Source of the DNA: Halogranum gelatinilyticum
Lineage (GTDB): Archaea; Halobacteriota; Halobacteria; Halobacteriales; Haloferacaceae
DNA length: 64,000 nucleotides
Direction: 5' to 3'
Assembly: GCF_900103715.1 (NCBI RefSeq)
Contig: NZ_FNHL01000003.1
Location: 186,001 to 250,000 of the forward strand
A program made the translations under genes and the position numbers. The stretch's first letter is position 1. Every line of letters begins with the position of its first letter. Below are positions 15,012 through 23,198 of the stretch, in pieces. The notes under the pieces are model-generated. The model was not told the origin of the DNA, searched no databases, and was given only the letters and a program-made list of their open reading frames with translations.

Positions 15012-17080
15012 CGATCTCGTTCGCCGAGCGGGACGCGTCGACCGGCCTGACGGTTTCGGACGTCGCCGAACGCCGCCAGTACGCTCTCGAGACGCCAGCG
15101 TCGGTGACGCCGACCCCGGCCGACCCCGACCGATTTTGGTTCCCGGTCGACGAGGCAGTCTCCATTCGGACTGCCACTCTCACCCTCCCAAGCGTCGTCG
15201 CCACCTACGTCCGGACGGCCGACGGCGAGATGCTGCGCGAGATCGAACATTTCGACAGCCAGACATTTCAACCGGCGCGCTACAGCGTCGAACTCTGCGC
15301 ACCAATCAAACTCTACGTGCAGGTCGACGGTGGACTCTCAGTCGAGACCCACGCCGACCACATGACGCTCTCGTTCGACGCAGACGCCGACGTCGTCGTC
15401 GGGGCGCGCTCGCACCACAAACATCCCGAGGCGACCATCACGACGACCGCCGACCCACGCGACCAGATGCAGGCTCTCTCGGCACTCTCGTCGTCGCTGA
15501 AGACGACGACCTGCGAACGGTCGTATCCGACGCTCCGGGGCCATCCCCCGACGGTCGAACTCGGCGACGAACTCGAAATCCCGGACGAACTGTCGACCCC
15601 CGAGACGGGCGTCCGCATCGAGATTCCACCGACACGCCGGTATCTCTATCCGGTCGTCCCACTGGCGTACTATCTCGGTGCGGCAATCGAACCGGGACCG
15701 ACACCCCGAATCGTCACCGAGACGGGCTTCGAGCATTCGTTGGACACGCCACGCGGCTTCGAACACGAGGTCGAACGCGTCCTGAAACAGACGTTCTTTT
15801 TCGACTGTCTCACCCGGACGGAAGGCTACTACAAGGTGGCTCTGCACGAGCGTGAGGCGGTCGAGGATCTCGTCGACCTCGACTTCACCAGTCTCTACGA
15901 CCGCTCGCTCGCCGAGCAGTTGGAGGCGTATCTCGACATCCCCTATGCTGTCGTCGAGGACCACGTCCCCGAGTGGAAGCTGACGACCCACGTCGCTCCG
16001 GACCCCGAGAACGTCGAACTGCTCCCCTTCTTGGTCAACGACCTTGCGGTCGTCCGACTGCCGCAGGGGCAGCAGGTCTCGGCCTCCGAAGCGCAGATGG
16101 CCGCACTGAGCGACTTCACGCGCGACGAGTTCGTCCGGAGTGCCGCCGAGAGTCCGAGCGAGAGCGACGCACCGTCGCTCGTCCAACCCGAGGCCGCCGA
16201 CTCCCTGGAGCAGGCGTGGGCGGGCGAGGACGCCCCTATCGGCGCGAGCAAAGCGTCGGTCCAGGCCTTCCGCAACCGCCTCGACCGGACGGCCTCCGAC
16301 GGCGACATCGACATCACCGTCGTCTGCAACGACGACGCGATGGACGAGGAGGGTGACCTCGCCGAGGAGATTTACGGCTCACGGTCGGACCTCCCGTTCG
16401 ACGTCACCATCTACCGGGATCTGTCGACGGTCGCGCTGCAGGCGGTCATCGAGACCGACAGCGACTTCCTGCACTACATCGGCCACATCGACGACGAGGG
16501 CTTCGACTGCGCTGACGGCAAACTCGACGTCGCTGACCTCGATACCGTCGGCGTCGACGCGTTCTTCCTGAACGCCTGTCGCTCCTACGACCAGGGGATG
16601 GCACTCATCGAACGCGGTGCCATCGGCGGCGTCGTCACCCTCTCGGACGTCATCAACAGCGGTGCCGTGCGAGTCGGCAAGACGATGGTTCGGCTGTTGA
16701 ATCAGGGCTTCCCGCTACGGGCGGCACTGAACATTGCGAAGGATGAATCTATCGTCGGTGGGCAGTACATCGTCGTTGGCGACGGGAACGTCGACGTGGT
16801 TCAGTCAGACAGTCGGACGCCGGGATTGCTCAAAATTGAGTCGAATGGTGACGTATACGAAGTTTCCTCCAAATTATTCCCGACGAACTCTCATGGCATG
16901 GGAACAATGGCTATTACACCATTCGGCGACGAGAAGAAGCAACACCTCGCAGCGGGAGAAATCGATGTGCGGGTGGCCACTGCAGAAGAAATCTCAGACG
17001 TAGTCGCGATGGAGAACATCCCAATACTGTTTGATGGCAGACTCCGCTGGTCACAGAACTTCTCGATTATCGACGAATGA
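15008..17080 (+). CDS. CHAT-domain (caspase-like) protease
   Basis: 690 residues. The N-terminal 370 residues are beta-rich and unrecognised. The CHAT peptidase domain lies at about 420-585: the His is in DFLHYIGHIDDEGFD and the Cys in AFFLNACRSYDQG, followed by the typical ERGAIGGVVTLSDVINSGAV segment. This is the His-Cys dyad of clan CD (separase/caspase relatives), so a processing protease is likely. The last 110 residues are encoded by clearly more A+T-rich DNA (about 16740-17080). The only in-frame start is TTG at 15008. A 44-residue hydrophobic protein lies convergently 17 bases beyond the stop and could be its target. Confidence 0.75.
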   Translation: MTISFAERDASTGLTVSDVAERRQYALETPASVTPTPADPDRFWFPVDEAVSIRTATLTLPSVVATYVRTADGEMLREIEHFDSQTFQPARYSVELCAPIKLYVQVDGGLSVETHADHMTLSFDADADVVVGARSHHKHPEATITTTADPRDQMQALSALSSSLKTTTCERSYPTLRGHPPTVELGDELEIPDELSTPETGVRIEIPPTRRYLYPVVPLAYYLGAAIEPGPTPRIVTETGFEHSLDTPRGFEHEVERVLKQTFFFDCLTRTEGYYKVALHEREAVEDLVDLDFTSLYDRSLAEQLEAYLDIPYAVVEDHVPEWKLTTHVAPDPENVELLPFLVNDLAVVRLPQGQQVSASEAQMAALSDFTRDEFVRSAAESPSESDAPSLVQPEAADSLEQAWAGEDAPIGASKASVQAFRNRLDRTASDGDIDITVVCNDDAMDEEGDLAEEIYGSRSDLPFDVTIYRDLSTVALQAVIETDSDFLHYIGHIDDEGFDCADGKLDVADLDTVGVDAFFLNACRSYDQGMALIERGAIGGVVTLSDVINSGAVRVGKTMVRLLNQGFPLRAALNIAKDESIVGGQYIVVGDGNVDVVQSDSRTPGLLKIESNGDVYEVSSKLFPTNSHGMGTMAITPFGDEKKQHLAAGEIDVRVATAEEISDVVAMENIPILFDGRLRWSQNFSIIDE

Positions 17081-17097
17081 ACTGAGAGCTCCCTGGT

Positions 17098-17232
17098 TCA
17101 CGGGCCACCAGTACCTGCCCAGATTCCTGCCGAAGCGTTCCCAGCCTGCGTGAGCAGCAGCATCATCGTGAACAGCACGCCGATCATCCGCGGGTTCTCT
17201 GCGAGGTACGTCGTGAGGGTATCGTCGGACAT
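17098..17232 (-). CDS. 44-residue hydrophobic protein (DUF7503-like)
   Basis: Starts MSDDTLTTYLAENPRMIGVL, continues with FTMMLLLTQAGNASA and ends GIWAGTGGP. One hydrophobic stretch (about 17-35) would span or enter the membrane; ASA followed by G could be a signal-peptidase-like site. I recall this pattern in haloarchaea as DUF7503, always tiny and of unknown function. Start ATG at 17232, with TTTTATATG about 30 bases upstream, so a leaderless mRNA is likely. It faces the CHAT protease gene tail to tail with 17 bases between them. Confidence 0.7.
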   Translation of the reverse strand: MSDDTLTTYLAENPRMIGVLFTMMLLLTQAGNASAGIWAGTGGP

Positions 17233-17256
17233 TACAATTACACCGACACGCCGCAA

Positions 17257-17268
17257 ACATATAAAACT
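17257..17268 (-). promoter_or_regulatory. TATA-like box of the 44-residue protein gene
   Basis: AGTTTTATATGT on the minus strand, centred 30 bases before the ATG at 17232. Confidence 0.55.
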
Positions 17269-17426
17269 TCCGACAAGTTTCTGACAGACTAAAACATTAT
17301 GAGAACAACTGCCACTGTCGCTAGATATCCGGCTAGCTACCTAAGTAACCACTCGTTTGGCGGAGGAAACGGCCGAATCGTTCAGATCGCCGACGGGGTT
17401 ATGCGTTCGACTCGCGTAGGGTCGCT

Positions 17427-17840
17427 GTGATATACGTCACACGCGGACTGGTTGACGTCCTTCTCGACCTCGCCGAGGATGCCGAGCCGAACGCGCTCGA
17501 CATCACGCTGGCGTCGACGCCAGCGCGCAACTTCGAGTCCGACCTCGATCTCGACCCGGAGACACCCGTGTTGACGCATTTCTACCTCCCCGACGCGGGC
17601 CGGTCGGTCGGCGCGGTCTTCGGGATGGACCTCGGGACGCCCGCTGGGAGCGGCAAGGCCCGGTTCATCACGCATCCGCAGGGGAAACTGGTCGTCACCA
17701 AGCGCGACCATCTCGCGGCGGTGATGCTCCTCGCGGTCCCGCCGTGGGACGAACGCTCCTACGCGGCGTTCGACCGCTCGGGCCGCCAGCTGGACCTGTC
17801 GGTACTCGATGCCGAGCCGCCGCAAGAATCGCTCGCCTAA
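17427..17840 (+). CDS. JAB/MPN-like protein with incomplete JAMM motif
   Basis: 137 residues beginning at a GTG. The order of strands and the piece GTPAGSGKARFITHPQG then TKRDHLAAVML resembles the JAB/MPN fold, in which HxHP-x(n)-S-x2-D binds zinc. Here only THP and a later D/H are seen, so isopeptidase activity is doubtful. The N-terminus VTRGLVDVLLDLAEDAEP is the usual helix 1 of such proteins. I recall relatives in most haloarchaea, function unknown. It runs convergently into the ribbon-helix-helix gene. Confidence 0.5.
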   Translation: MIYVTRGLVDVLLDLAEDAEPNALDITLASTPARNFESDLDLDPETPVLTHFYLPDAGRSVGAVFGMDLGTPAGSGKARFITHPQGKLVVTKRDHLAAVMLLAVPPWDERSYAAFDRSGRQLDLSVLDAEPPQESLA

Positions 17841-17849
17841 CTGCTCCAG

Positions 17850-18059
17850 CTATTCCAGATAGCCGAGGTCGGTCAGCTGGTCGGTGATCTCCTCGAACTC
17901 CGCCTCCGTGAGCTGCCCCGACCGCTGGTGCTGGATGACGATACTCCGCAGGAGGAAGCGCACGAGGTCGCTCGTACTGGAGAAACTCGTTCCTTCGATG
18001 GTGTCCTCGACGCGCTCTGCCAGTTCCTTCGGGATGGAGACTGTCGTGTACTCGGTCAT
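17850..18059 (-). CDS. ribbon-helix-helix DNA-binding protein
   Basis: 69 residues. MTEYTTVSIPKELAERVEDT gives the RHH beta strand and helix A, and STSDLVRFLLRSIVIQH helix B, as in CopG/Arc repressors. A C-terminal helical piece (TEAEFEEITDQLTDLGYLE) may mediate oligomerisation. The ATG at 18059 was chosen because the strand TTVSIPK must lie near the start; the longer frame to 18101 adds unrelated residues. The target is unknown; autoregulation or control of neighbouring genes is the usual role. Confidence 0.8.
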   Translation of the reverse strand: MTEYTTVSIPKELAERVEDTIEGTSFSSTSDLVRFLLRSIVIQHQRSGQLTEAEFEEITDQLTDLGYLE

Positions 18060-18164
18060 ACTCGGCGGGAAGTGGTCGCGCGGGATAAAGTCTGTCGCCA
18101 CGGCCCGACAATTCTGTCGTCGTCACTCGGGGATTTTTACGGACTCAGCACATAGCGGCCGCTA

Positions 18165-18491
18165 ATGGCAGCTAGGCCACCGCAGGGAGACGACTCATCA
18201 CCCGAGGTCATCGAGTTCGGTATCGCGACAGTCGCCGCACGACTCGACGATGCGAACGTGTCGTTCCCGGCGACATCGGAAGACGTGGTCCGCGCCGTCG
18301 ACGACACGGCCATCCCGTACGACGCTTCGGGCAACACGTTCGAACTGGCGGACGCACTCGAACAGGTCCCGTACGACCAGTTCGAGAAACGTGCCGACCT
18401 GCTCAACGCACTCCATCCCATCTTCGAGGAGCGACGAGCGGAAGGCTCGGGAAGCGTCGTCGGCCGACTCCGCAAACTGCTGCCCTTCTAA
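18165..18491 (+). CDS. DUF5789-like haloarchaeal protein
   Basis: 108 residues. The core VIEFGIATVAARLDDANVSFP with EDVVRAVDDTAIPYDASGNT and LADALEQVPYDQFEKRADLL matches the small DUF5789/DUF2795-like helical proteins of haloarchaea that I recall. No catalytic or membrane signature; the last residues are basic (RLRKLLPF). Its stop overlaps that of aglJ by four bases, so transcription from the two sides meets here. Confidence 0.6.
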   Translation: MAARPPQGDDSSPEVIEFGIATVAARLDDANVSFPATSEDVVRAVDDTAIPYDASGNTFELADALEQVPYDQFEKRADLLNALHPIFEERRAEGSGSVVGRLRKLLPF

Positions 18492-19459
18492 TCCGACCGG
18501 CCGTCGCCTTCGAGTTTCTCCAGGCGGTCGATCTGTTCTCGGTGGAAGCTGAGAATCATGTCCGCCAGCACACCGAACATCAGGAGCTGGACCCCGAAGA
18601 GGACGGCCGCCGCGGCGACGATGGCGAGCACCTCGTGGGACACGCGCGGCACCCGGATGAACCACTCGTAGCCGACGTAACTGGCGACGGCGAACCCGAC
18701 GAACGTCGAGACGGTGCCGACGCTCCCGAAGTAGAACAGCGGGTTGTTGGTCTTCGCCCGCCGGTAGAGTTCGAGGAAGATGATTCCGCCGTCGCGGAGC
18801 GGATGGAGGTTCGTGTTCGAGCCGTCGGGTCGCGGCCGGTAGGTGATGGGAACGACCGCCGTCGACACCTCGTGTTTGACGCACTCGATGGCCATCTGCG
18901 TCTCGATACCGAAGCCGTCGGCGGTGAGCGTCAGTCTGTCGAACGATTCGCGGGTGAACGCCCGGTAGCCGCTCAGGATGTCCTGGTAGTCCTGGCCGTG
19001 GATGAACGCGAACGTGCGGTTGATGATCCGATTGCCGATGCGGTTGAGTCCGGTCATCGCCCCCTCCTGCATATCGGCGAACCGGTCGCCGATGACGTGC
19101 TCGTAGCCCTCGGCGAGCGGGTCGAGCATCTGGACGGCGTCCTCGGGTCGGTAGGTTCCGTCGCCGTCGGCCATGAGGACGTAGTCGACCTCGATGGCGT
19201 CGACGGCCTCGCGGATGGCCTGGCCCTTGCCCGAGCCGGACTGGATGAGGACGCGAGCACCGTGCTCGGAGGCGATCTTGCGGGTCCCGTCTTCGGAGCC
19301 ACCGTCGATGACGAGGACGTTCTCGAAGCCCTCGCGACGGTAGCCAGCGATGACCTCGCCGATAGTCTCCGCCTCGTTGTACGTCGGGAGGAGGACGCAC
19401 ACGTCGTCCGGGGAGACGCTGGTCGCTTCGGCTGCGGTCGCGGCGGCGGCGTGCTCCAT
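18488..19459 (-). CDS. aglJ: dolichol-phosphate glycosyltransferase AglJ
   Basis: 323 residues. Family-2 glycosyltransferase of the DPM1/DPG-synthase type: CVLLPTYNEAETIGEVIAGY, VIDGGSEDGT, MADGDGTYRPED (the DXD metal site) and DILSGYRAFTRESF. Two membrane segments near the end (about 238-258 and 270-297) anchor it with the active site in the cytosol. In Haloferax AglJ adds the first hexose to dolichol phosphate for S-layer N-glycosylation. Here it is the first member of a glycosylation locus that ends with AglB. A TATA-like box lies 28 bases upstream of its ATG. Confidence 0.85.
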   Translation of the reverse strand: MEHAAAATAAEATSVSPDDVCVLLPTYNEAETIGEVIAGYRREGFENVLVIDGGSEDGTRKIASEHGARVLIQSGSGKGQAIREAVDAIEVDYVLMADGDGTYRPEDAVQMLDPLAEGYEHVIGDRFADMQEGAMTGLNRIGNRIINRTFAFIHGQDYQDILSGYRAFTRESFDRLTLTADGFGIETQMAIECVKHEVSTAVVPITYRPRPDGSNTNLHPLRDGGIIFLELYRRAKTNNPLFYFGSVGTVSTFVGFAVASYVGYEWFIRVPRVSHEVLAIVAAAAVLFGVQLLMFGVLADMILSFHREQIDRLEKLEGDGRSD

Positions 19460-19480
19460 TGGCCGACACTGGACGCGGCG

Positions 19481-19490
19481 GTACTAAAAG
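19481..19490 (-). promoter_or_regulatory. TATA-like box of aglJ
   Basis: CTTTTAGTAC on the minus strand, about 27 bases before the ATG at 19459. Confidence 0.5.
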
Positions 19491-19520
19491 CCCTTCTGTA
19501 GGCTGCACCAGGTTCCACGG

Positions 19521-19529
19521 AGTTTATCC
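19521..19529 (+). promoter_or_regulatory. TATA-like box of the divergent glycosyltransferase pair
   Basis: AGTTTATCC, about 27 bases before the ATG at 19552. With the aglJ promoter it makes a compact 92-base divergent promoter region. Confidence 0.45.
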
Positions 19530-19551
19530 CTCGCGGTGCATAGCCGGGCAC

Positions 19552-20694
19552 ATGAACCTGCTCGCCGTCGTCGCGGCCCTCGCCGTCGCCGTGACCGCAC
19601 TGCCCTACGTGGGGTACGTCGCCCTCTACGCCCTCCTGCGTCCCGCTGGGTCGCCCGCGCGGAAGCGTGACTGCGAGCCGAACGTGAGCGTCGTCATCCC
19701 GACGTACAACGAAGCGACGATCATCGAACGCAAACTCGACGACATCTGCTCGCTTGACTATCCCGCCTCGAAGCTGGAGATCGTCCTCGCGGACGCCAGC
19801 GACGACGGCACCGCCGACGTCGCCCGCGACTATCTGGCCGGCCGCGACGGTCCCAGCCTCACCGTCCTCCACGACGACGAACGCCGCGGTGTCGCACCCG
19901 CGCTCAACGAGGCCTTCCAGGAAGCAACCGGCGAGATCATCTTCCGCACCGACGCGGACTCCGCGCTCGCTCCCGACGTGCTTCGGGAGGCGGTCGCCAA
20001 CCTCGGCGACGCCGACATCGGTGCCGTCACCGGCCAACAGACCGAGGTGCTCGGCGACAGCGAGGTCGAAGCTGATTACCGAAGCATCATCGCCAAGCTC
20101 CAGAGCCTCGAATCGCGGCTCGATTCGACGTTCATCTTCCACGGCCCCTGTTTCGCCTTCCGCCGCGAGGACTTCGTCCCCATCGACCCGAACTCGCTGG
20201 CCGACGACACCGAGGTCGCCCTCCGCATCCGCCGGACGGGCAAACGCGTCGTCATGGACCCCGCGCTCCAGTTCACCGAGTCCGGCGTCTCGGACTTCCG
20301 GAAGCGTCGCCAGCGCAAGGACCGCCGCGCGATGGGTCTTCTCAAGCTACTGTTCCAGCAACGCGACCTCCTCGGCCGCTACGGCTACTACGGCCGGGTC
20401 GTCATCCCGTTCAACTGGTGGTTCATGGTGCTCTCGCCGTGGCTGTTCCTGCTCGATATCCTGCTCGTCACGGCCGCGGCTGTCTCGCTCGTCGGTCTCG
20501 CTGGGCTCGCCTTCCCGCTCGCAGTCCTCGGGTTCGGCTACCTCGGCCAGCGAGACAACCTCGGCCCGCTCCAGCCGCTCTACGCGGTCGTCGACTCGCA
20601 GGTCTCGCTGCTCGTCGCGTCCGTCCGTCTGCTCCGCGGTGAGGGCAGCGGCGTCTGGGAGATCGACCGCGAGTCGCGGGAGGCCTTCGAGTGA
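19552..20694 (+). CDS. membrane glycosyltransferase, family 2 (processive-type)
   Basis: 380 residues. N-terminal membrane helix (about 1-28), then a GT2 catalytic domain: VSVVIPTYNEATIIERKLDD, VLADASDDGT, FRTDADSAL (the DxD) and a late QRKDRRAMG. Three hydrophobic segments (about 295-350) end the protein. This architecture is shared by cellulose-synthase-like and EPS transferases that extend lipid-linked sugars at the cytosolic face. Its stop overlaps the GTG start of the next glycosyltransferase by three bases, so the two act together. Donor and acceptor sugars are unknown. Confidence 0.8.
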   Translation: MNLLAVVAALAVAVTALPYVGYVALYALLRPAGSPARKRDCEPNVSVVIPTYNEATIIERKLDDICSLDYPASKLEIVLADASDDGTADVARDYLAGRDGPSLTVLHDDERRGVAPALNEAFQEATGEIIFRTDADSALAPDVLREAVANLGDADIGAVTGQQTEVLGDSEVEADYRSIIAKLQSLESRLDSTFIFHGPCFAFRREDFVPIDPNSLADDTEVALRIRRTGKRVVMDPALQFTESGVSDFRKRRQRKDRRAMGLLKLLFQQRDLLGRYGYYGRVVIPFNWWFMVLSPWLFLLDILLVTAAAVSLVGLAGLAFPLAVLGFGYLGQRDNLGPLQPLYAVVDSQVSLLVASVRLLRGEGSGVWEIDRESREAFE

Positions 20695-21749
20695 GAGTCC
20701 TCCAGGTTACGACTCGCTACCCGCCGCACACGGGCGGCGTCGAGGCGCACGTCGCCGAACTCGCCGAGGGACTCGTCGACCGCGGCCACGAGGTGACGGT
20801 CCTCACCGCCGACGCCCGCACGGCCGACGCACCGCGTCGCCAACGACGCGAGGGCGTCCGGGTGGTCCGCCACCGCGGCGTCGCCCCCGGCGGCGCGTTC
20901 CACGTCGCGCCCGGCATCGTCCAGTCCGTCCGCGCCAGCGACGCCGACGTCGTCCACGCGCACAACTACCACTCGCTGCCGCTCTTCTTCGCCGCCGTCG
21001 GCGACGAGTCCGGGCCGAACGCCCCCTTCGTCGCCACGCCGCACTACCACGGCGGCAGCGCGTCCGGGTTCCGCGACCGACTGCTCTCGCTCTACCGGCC
21101 GCTCGGCGGCTGGGCGCTCCGGGAGGCAGATTCGGTCATCGCGGTCAGCGACTGGGAACGCGGCGAACTGGAGCGGGACTTCGGCGTCGACGCCCGCGTG
21201 ATTCCGAACGGACTCGACGTCGCGCGGTTTTCCGAGGCAGCGGCGGCCGAGCGCGACCGGCCCTACCTCCTCTCTGTCGGTCGGCTGGAGGAGTACAAGG
21301 GCGTCCAGCACGCGATTCGCGCCCTCGCCGACCTCCCCGACTACGACCTCGTCGTCGCCGGGAGCGGCGACTACGGCGAGGAACTGCGGCGCGTCGCCCG
21401 CGAGGCCGGCGTGGAAGAGCGCGTCGACTTCCTCGGCTACGTCGCCGACGAGGAGCTGCCGGGGCTGTACGCCGGTGCGGCGGCCTTCGTGACGCTCTCG
21501 GGGTTCGAGGCCTACGGGATGACCGTCGCGGAAGCACTCGCAGCGGGGACGCCCTGCGTCGTCCGCGAGGCTGGCGCGCTCGTCGACTGGACGCGGCGCG
21601 AGGACGTCGTCGGCGTCGCCGAGACCGATGGAGGACACGTCGCCGACGCGGTCAGACGAGCCGTCGCGCTCGACGCGCCGAGCGAGCCGCTGCCGACGTG
21701 GGACGGCGTCGTCAGCGAGGTCGAATCGGTGTACGAATCGCTTGTCTGA
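20691..21749 (+). CDS. glycosyltransferase, family 4 (GT-B)
   Basis: 352 residues from a GTG that overlaps the previous stop. The N-terminal Rossmann domain has YPPHTGGVEAHVAELAEGL, and the C-terminal nucleotide-sugar domain has LSVGRLEEYKGVQHAI and GFEAYGMTVAEALAAGTPCV (the EX7E region). It is a retaining cytosolic transferase with no membrane segment. Coupled translation with the GT2 upstream and convergence with the flippase gene place it in assembly of the same lipid-linked glycan. Confidence 0.85.
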   Translation: MRVLQVTTRYPPHTGGVEAHVAELAEGLVDRGHEVTVLTADARTADAPRRQRREGVRVVRHRGVAPGGAFHVAPGIVQSVRASDADVVHAHNYHSLPLFFAAVGDESGPNAPFVATPHYHGGSASGFRDRLLSLYRPLGGWALREADSVIAVSDWERGELERDFGVDARVIPNGLDVARFSEAAAAERDRPYLLSVGRLEEYKGVQHAIRALADLPDYDLVVAGSGDYGEELRRVAREAGVEERVDFLGYVADEELPGLYAGAAAFVTLSGFEAYGMTVAEALAAGTPCVVREAGALVDWTRREDVVGVAETDGGHVADAVRRAVALDAPSEPLPTWDGVVSEVESVYESLV

Positions 21750-21752
21750 GGG

Positions 21753-23198
21753 TTACGTCTCCCGCGGTTCCAGCATCGGCAGCGTGTGCCGCAGCGTCTC
21801 GCGGAAATGTCGGCTGAGACCGAGCAGTGCGAGGAAGTAGACGGCCGCGCCGATGCCGACGACGACGACCAGCCACACCCAGTTCGTGATGCTCACGACG
21901 TAGCGGGTGAGTGCCTCGACGACGACGAACATCAGTGCCCCGGCGAGCACCTGCTCGGCCATCGGCCGCGTGAGGACGACCCCGCCGTACTCGCGGTGGG
22001 CGACGTACTGGTAGACGACGACCCGGGTCCCCTCGGCGAGGACGGTGCTCAGGATGACGCCGAGTAGCCCGACCGTGTAGCCGAGACCGACCGCCAGCGG
22101 TAGATGGACCAGGAGGATGCCGACGTTGACGCGGAAGATGATGCCCGGCCGGTCGGTCCCCTCGATGACGGCCTCGAACGGCAGTCGGTAGACGTTGAAC
22201 ACCTGAAAGAGCGCGAGTCCGGCGACGGCGAGGACGGGCGCGCCGGTGAACGTCTCGCCGAAGATGGCGAGCAGCGCGCCCGGAATCGCCAGCGCGCCGA
22301 AGAACAGCGGGATAGCGATGAGACCGGTGTAGGACAGCGTGTTCTCCAAGTCGGCACGGACCTCGCCGCCCTGCGAGTCGACGCCGCTGGACTTCACGGA
22401 GAGCGCGTCGCGGATACTCCCAGCGAACATCGCGGCCGGCATCGCGAGCTGTTGGGCGACGGTGTAGACACCCACTGCGCCCGCGCCGACGAACGCCCGG
22501 ATGATGAGCACGTCCGCGCTGGCGTAGAGATTGGTGAGAAGGGAGTTCGGGACGCTCCAGCGGGCGAAGTCGTAGACGTGCCGCGCCGTTTCGACCGTCG
22601 GGATGGCGGGGCGGACCCGCGCGGCAACTGCGGAGATGACGCCGGTGATGGCGGTCGCGACGGCGAGACCGGCGACGAGACCGAACGACTCCAGCCCCCA
22701 CCAGATGCCGACGAGCTGGAGGACGAACGTGAGCACGCTCCTGATGGAGTCCATCCACGACGAGAGCGCGGGGTAGCCGATGCCCGAGTAGAGCCGGTTG
22801 GTCACGTTGAAGAAGCCGAGCGTGACGACGATGGCGACGACGCCGTAGGCCAACTGGACGGAGCCGAAGTAGCCGACCAGCCACGGCTGGAAGGCGACGA
22901 ACGCGAGCAGGACGAGCAGCGAGAACGCGCCGTGGACGAGGAGCCCGGCACCGAGGAACCCCGGCGGGTCGATGTCGACCTCACTGACGCGTTTCTTGAC
23001 GGCGGTCGCGACGCCCGCCGGAATCTGCGTGAGGACGAACGCCGCGGCCATGACGGTCTTGTACTCGCCGAGTCCGGTGTCGCCGAGCAGGTTCGCGAAG
23101 ATGAGGATGCCGCCGAAGCCGATCCCGGCCATGAGTGCCTTCGAGCCGACGGCGAGGAGGGCCTCCCGGCCGATGGACAGCGACGGAGTCTCTTTCAT
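21753..23198 (-). CDS. polysaccharide/lipid-linked oligosaccharide flippase (MATE/Wzx-like)
   Basis: 481 residues, almost entirely hydrophobic, with about 12-14 predicted membrane helices. The N-terminus GREALLAVGSKALMAGIGFG followed by NLLGDTGLGEYKTVMAAAF is the family signature of polysaccharide-biosynthesis flippases (RfbX/Wzx). In the Haloferax AglB locus a related protein, AglR, is thought to move dolichol-phosphate-bound sugar outward. It overlaps the following phosphatase-like gene by 4 bases, so the pair forms a minus-strand operon. Confidence 0.8.
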   Translation of the reverse strand: MKETPSLSIGREALLAVGSKALMAGIGFGGILIFANLLGDTGLGEYKTVMAAAFVLTQIPAGVATAVKKRVSEVDIDPPGFLGAGLLVHGAFSLLVLLAFVAFQPWLVGYFGSVQLAYGVVAIVVTLGFFNVTNRLYSGIGYPALSSWMDSIRSVLTFVLQLVGIWWGLESFGLVAGLAVATAITGVISAVAARVRPAIPTVETARHVYDFARWSVPNSLLTNLYASADVLIIRAFVGAGAVGVYTVAQQLAMPAAMFAGSIRDALSVKSSGVDSQGGEVRADLENTLSYTGLIAIPLFFGALAIPGALLAIFGETFTGAPVLAVAGLALFQVFNVYRLPFEAVIEGTDRPGIIFRVNVGILLVHLPLAVGLGYTVGLLGVILSTVLAEGTRVVVYQYVAHREYGGVVLTRPMAEQVLAGALMFVVVEALTRYVVSITNWVWLVVVVGIGAAVYFLALLGLSRHFRETLRHTLPMLEPRET

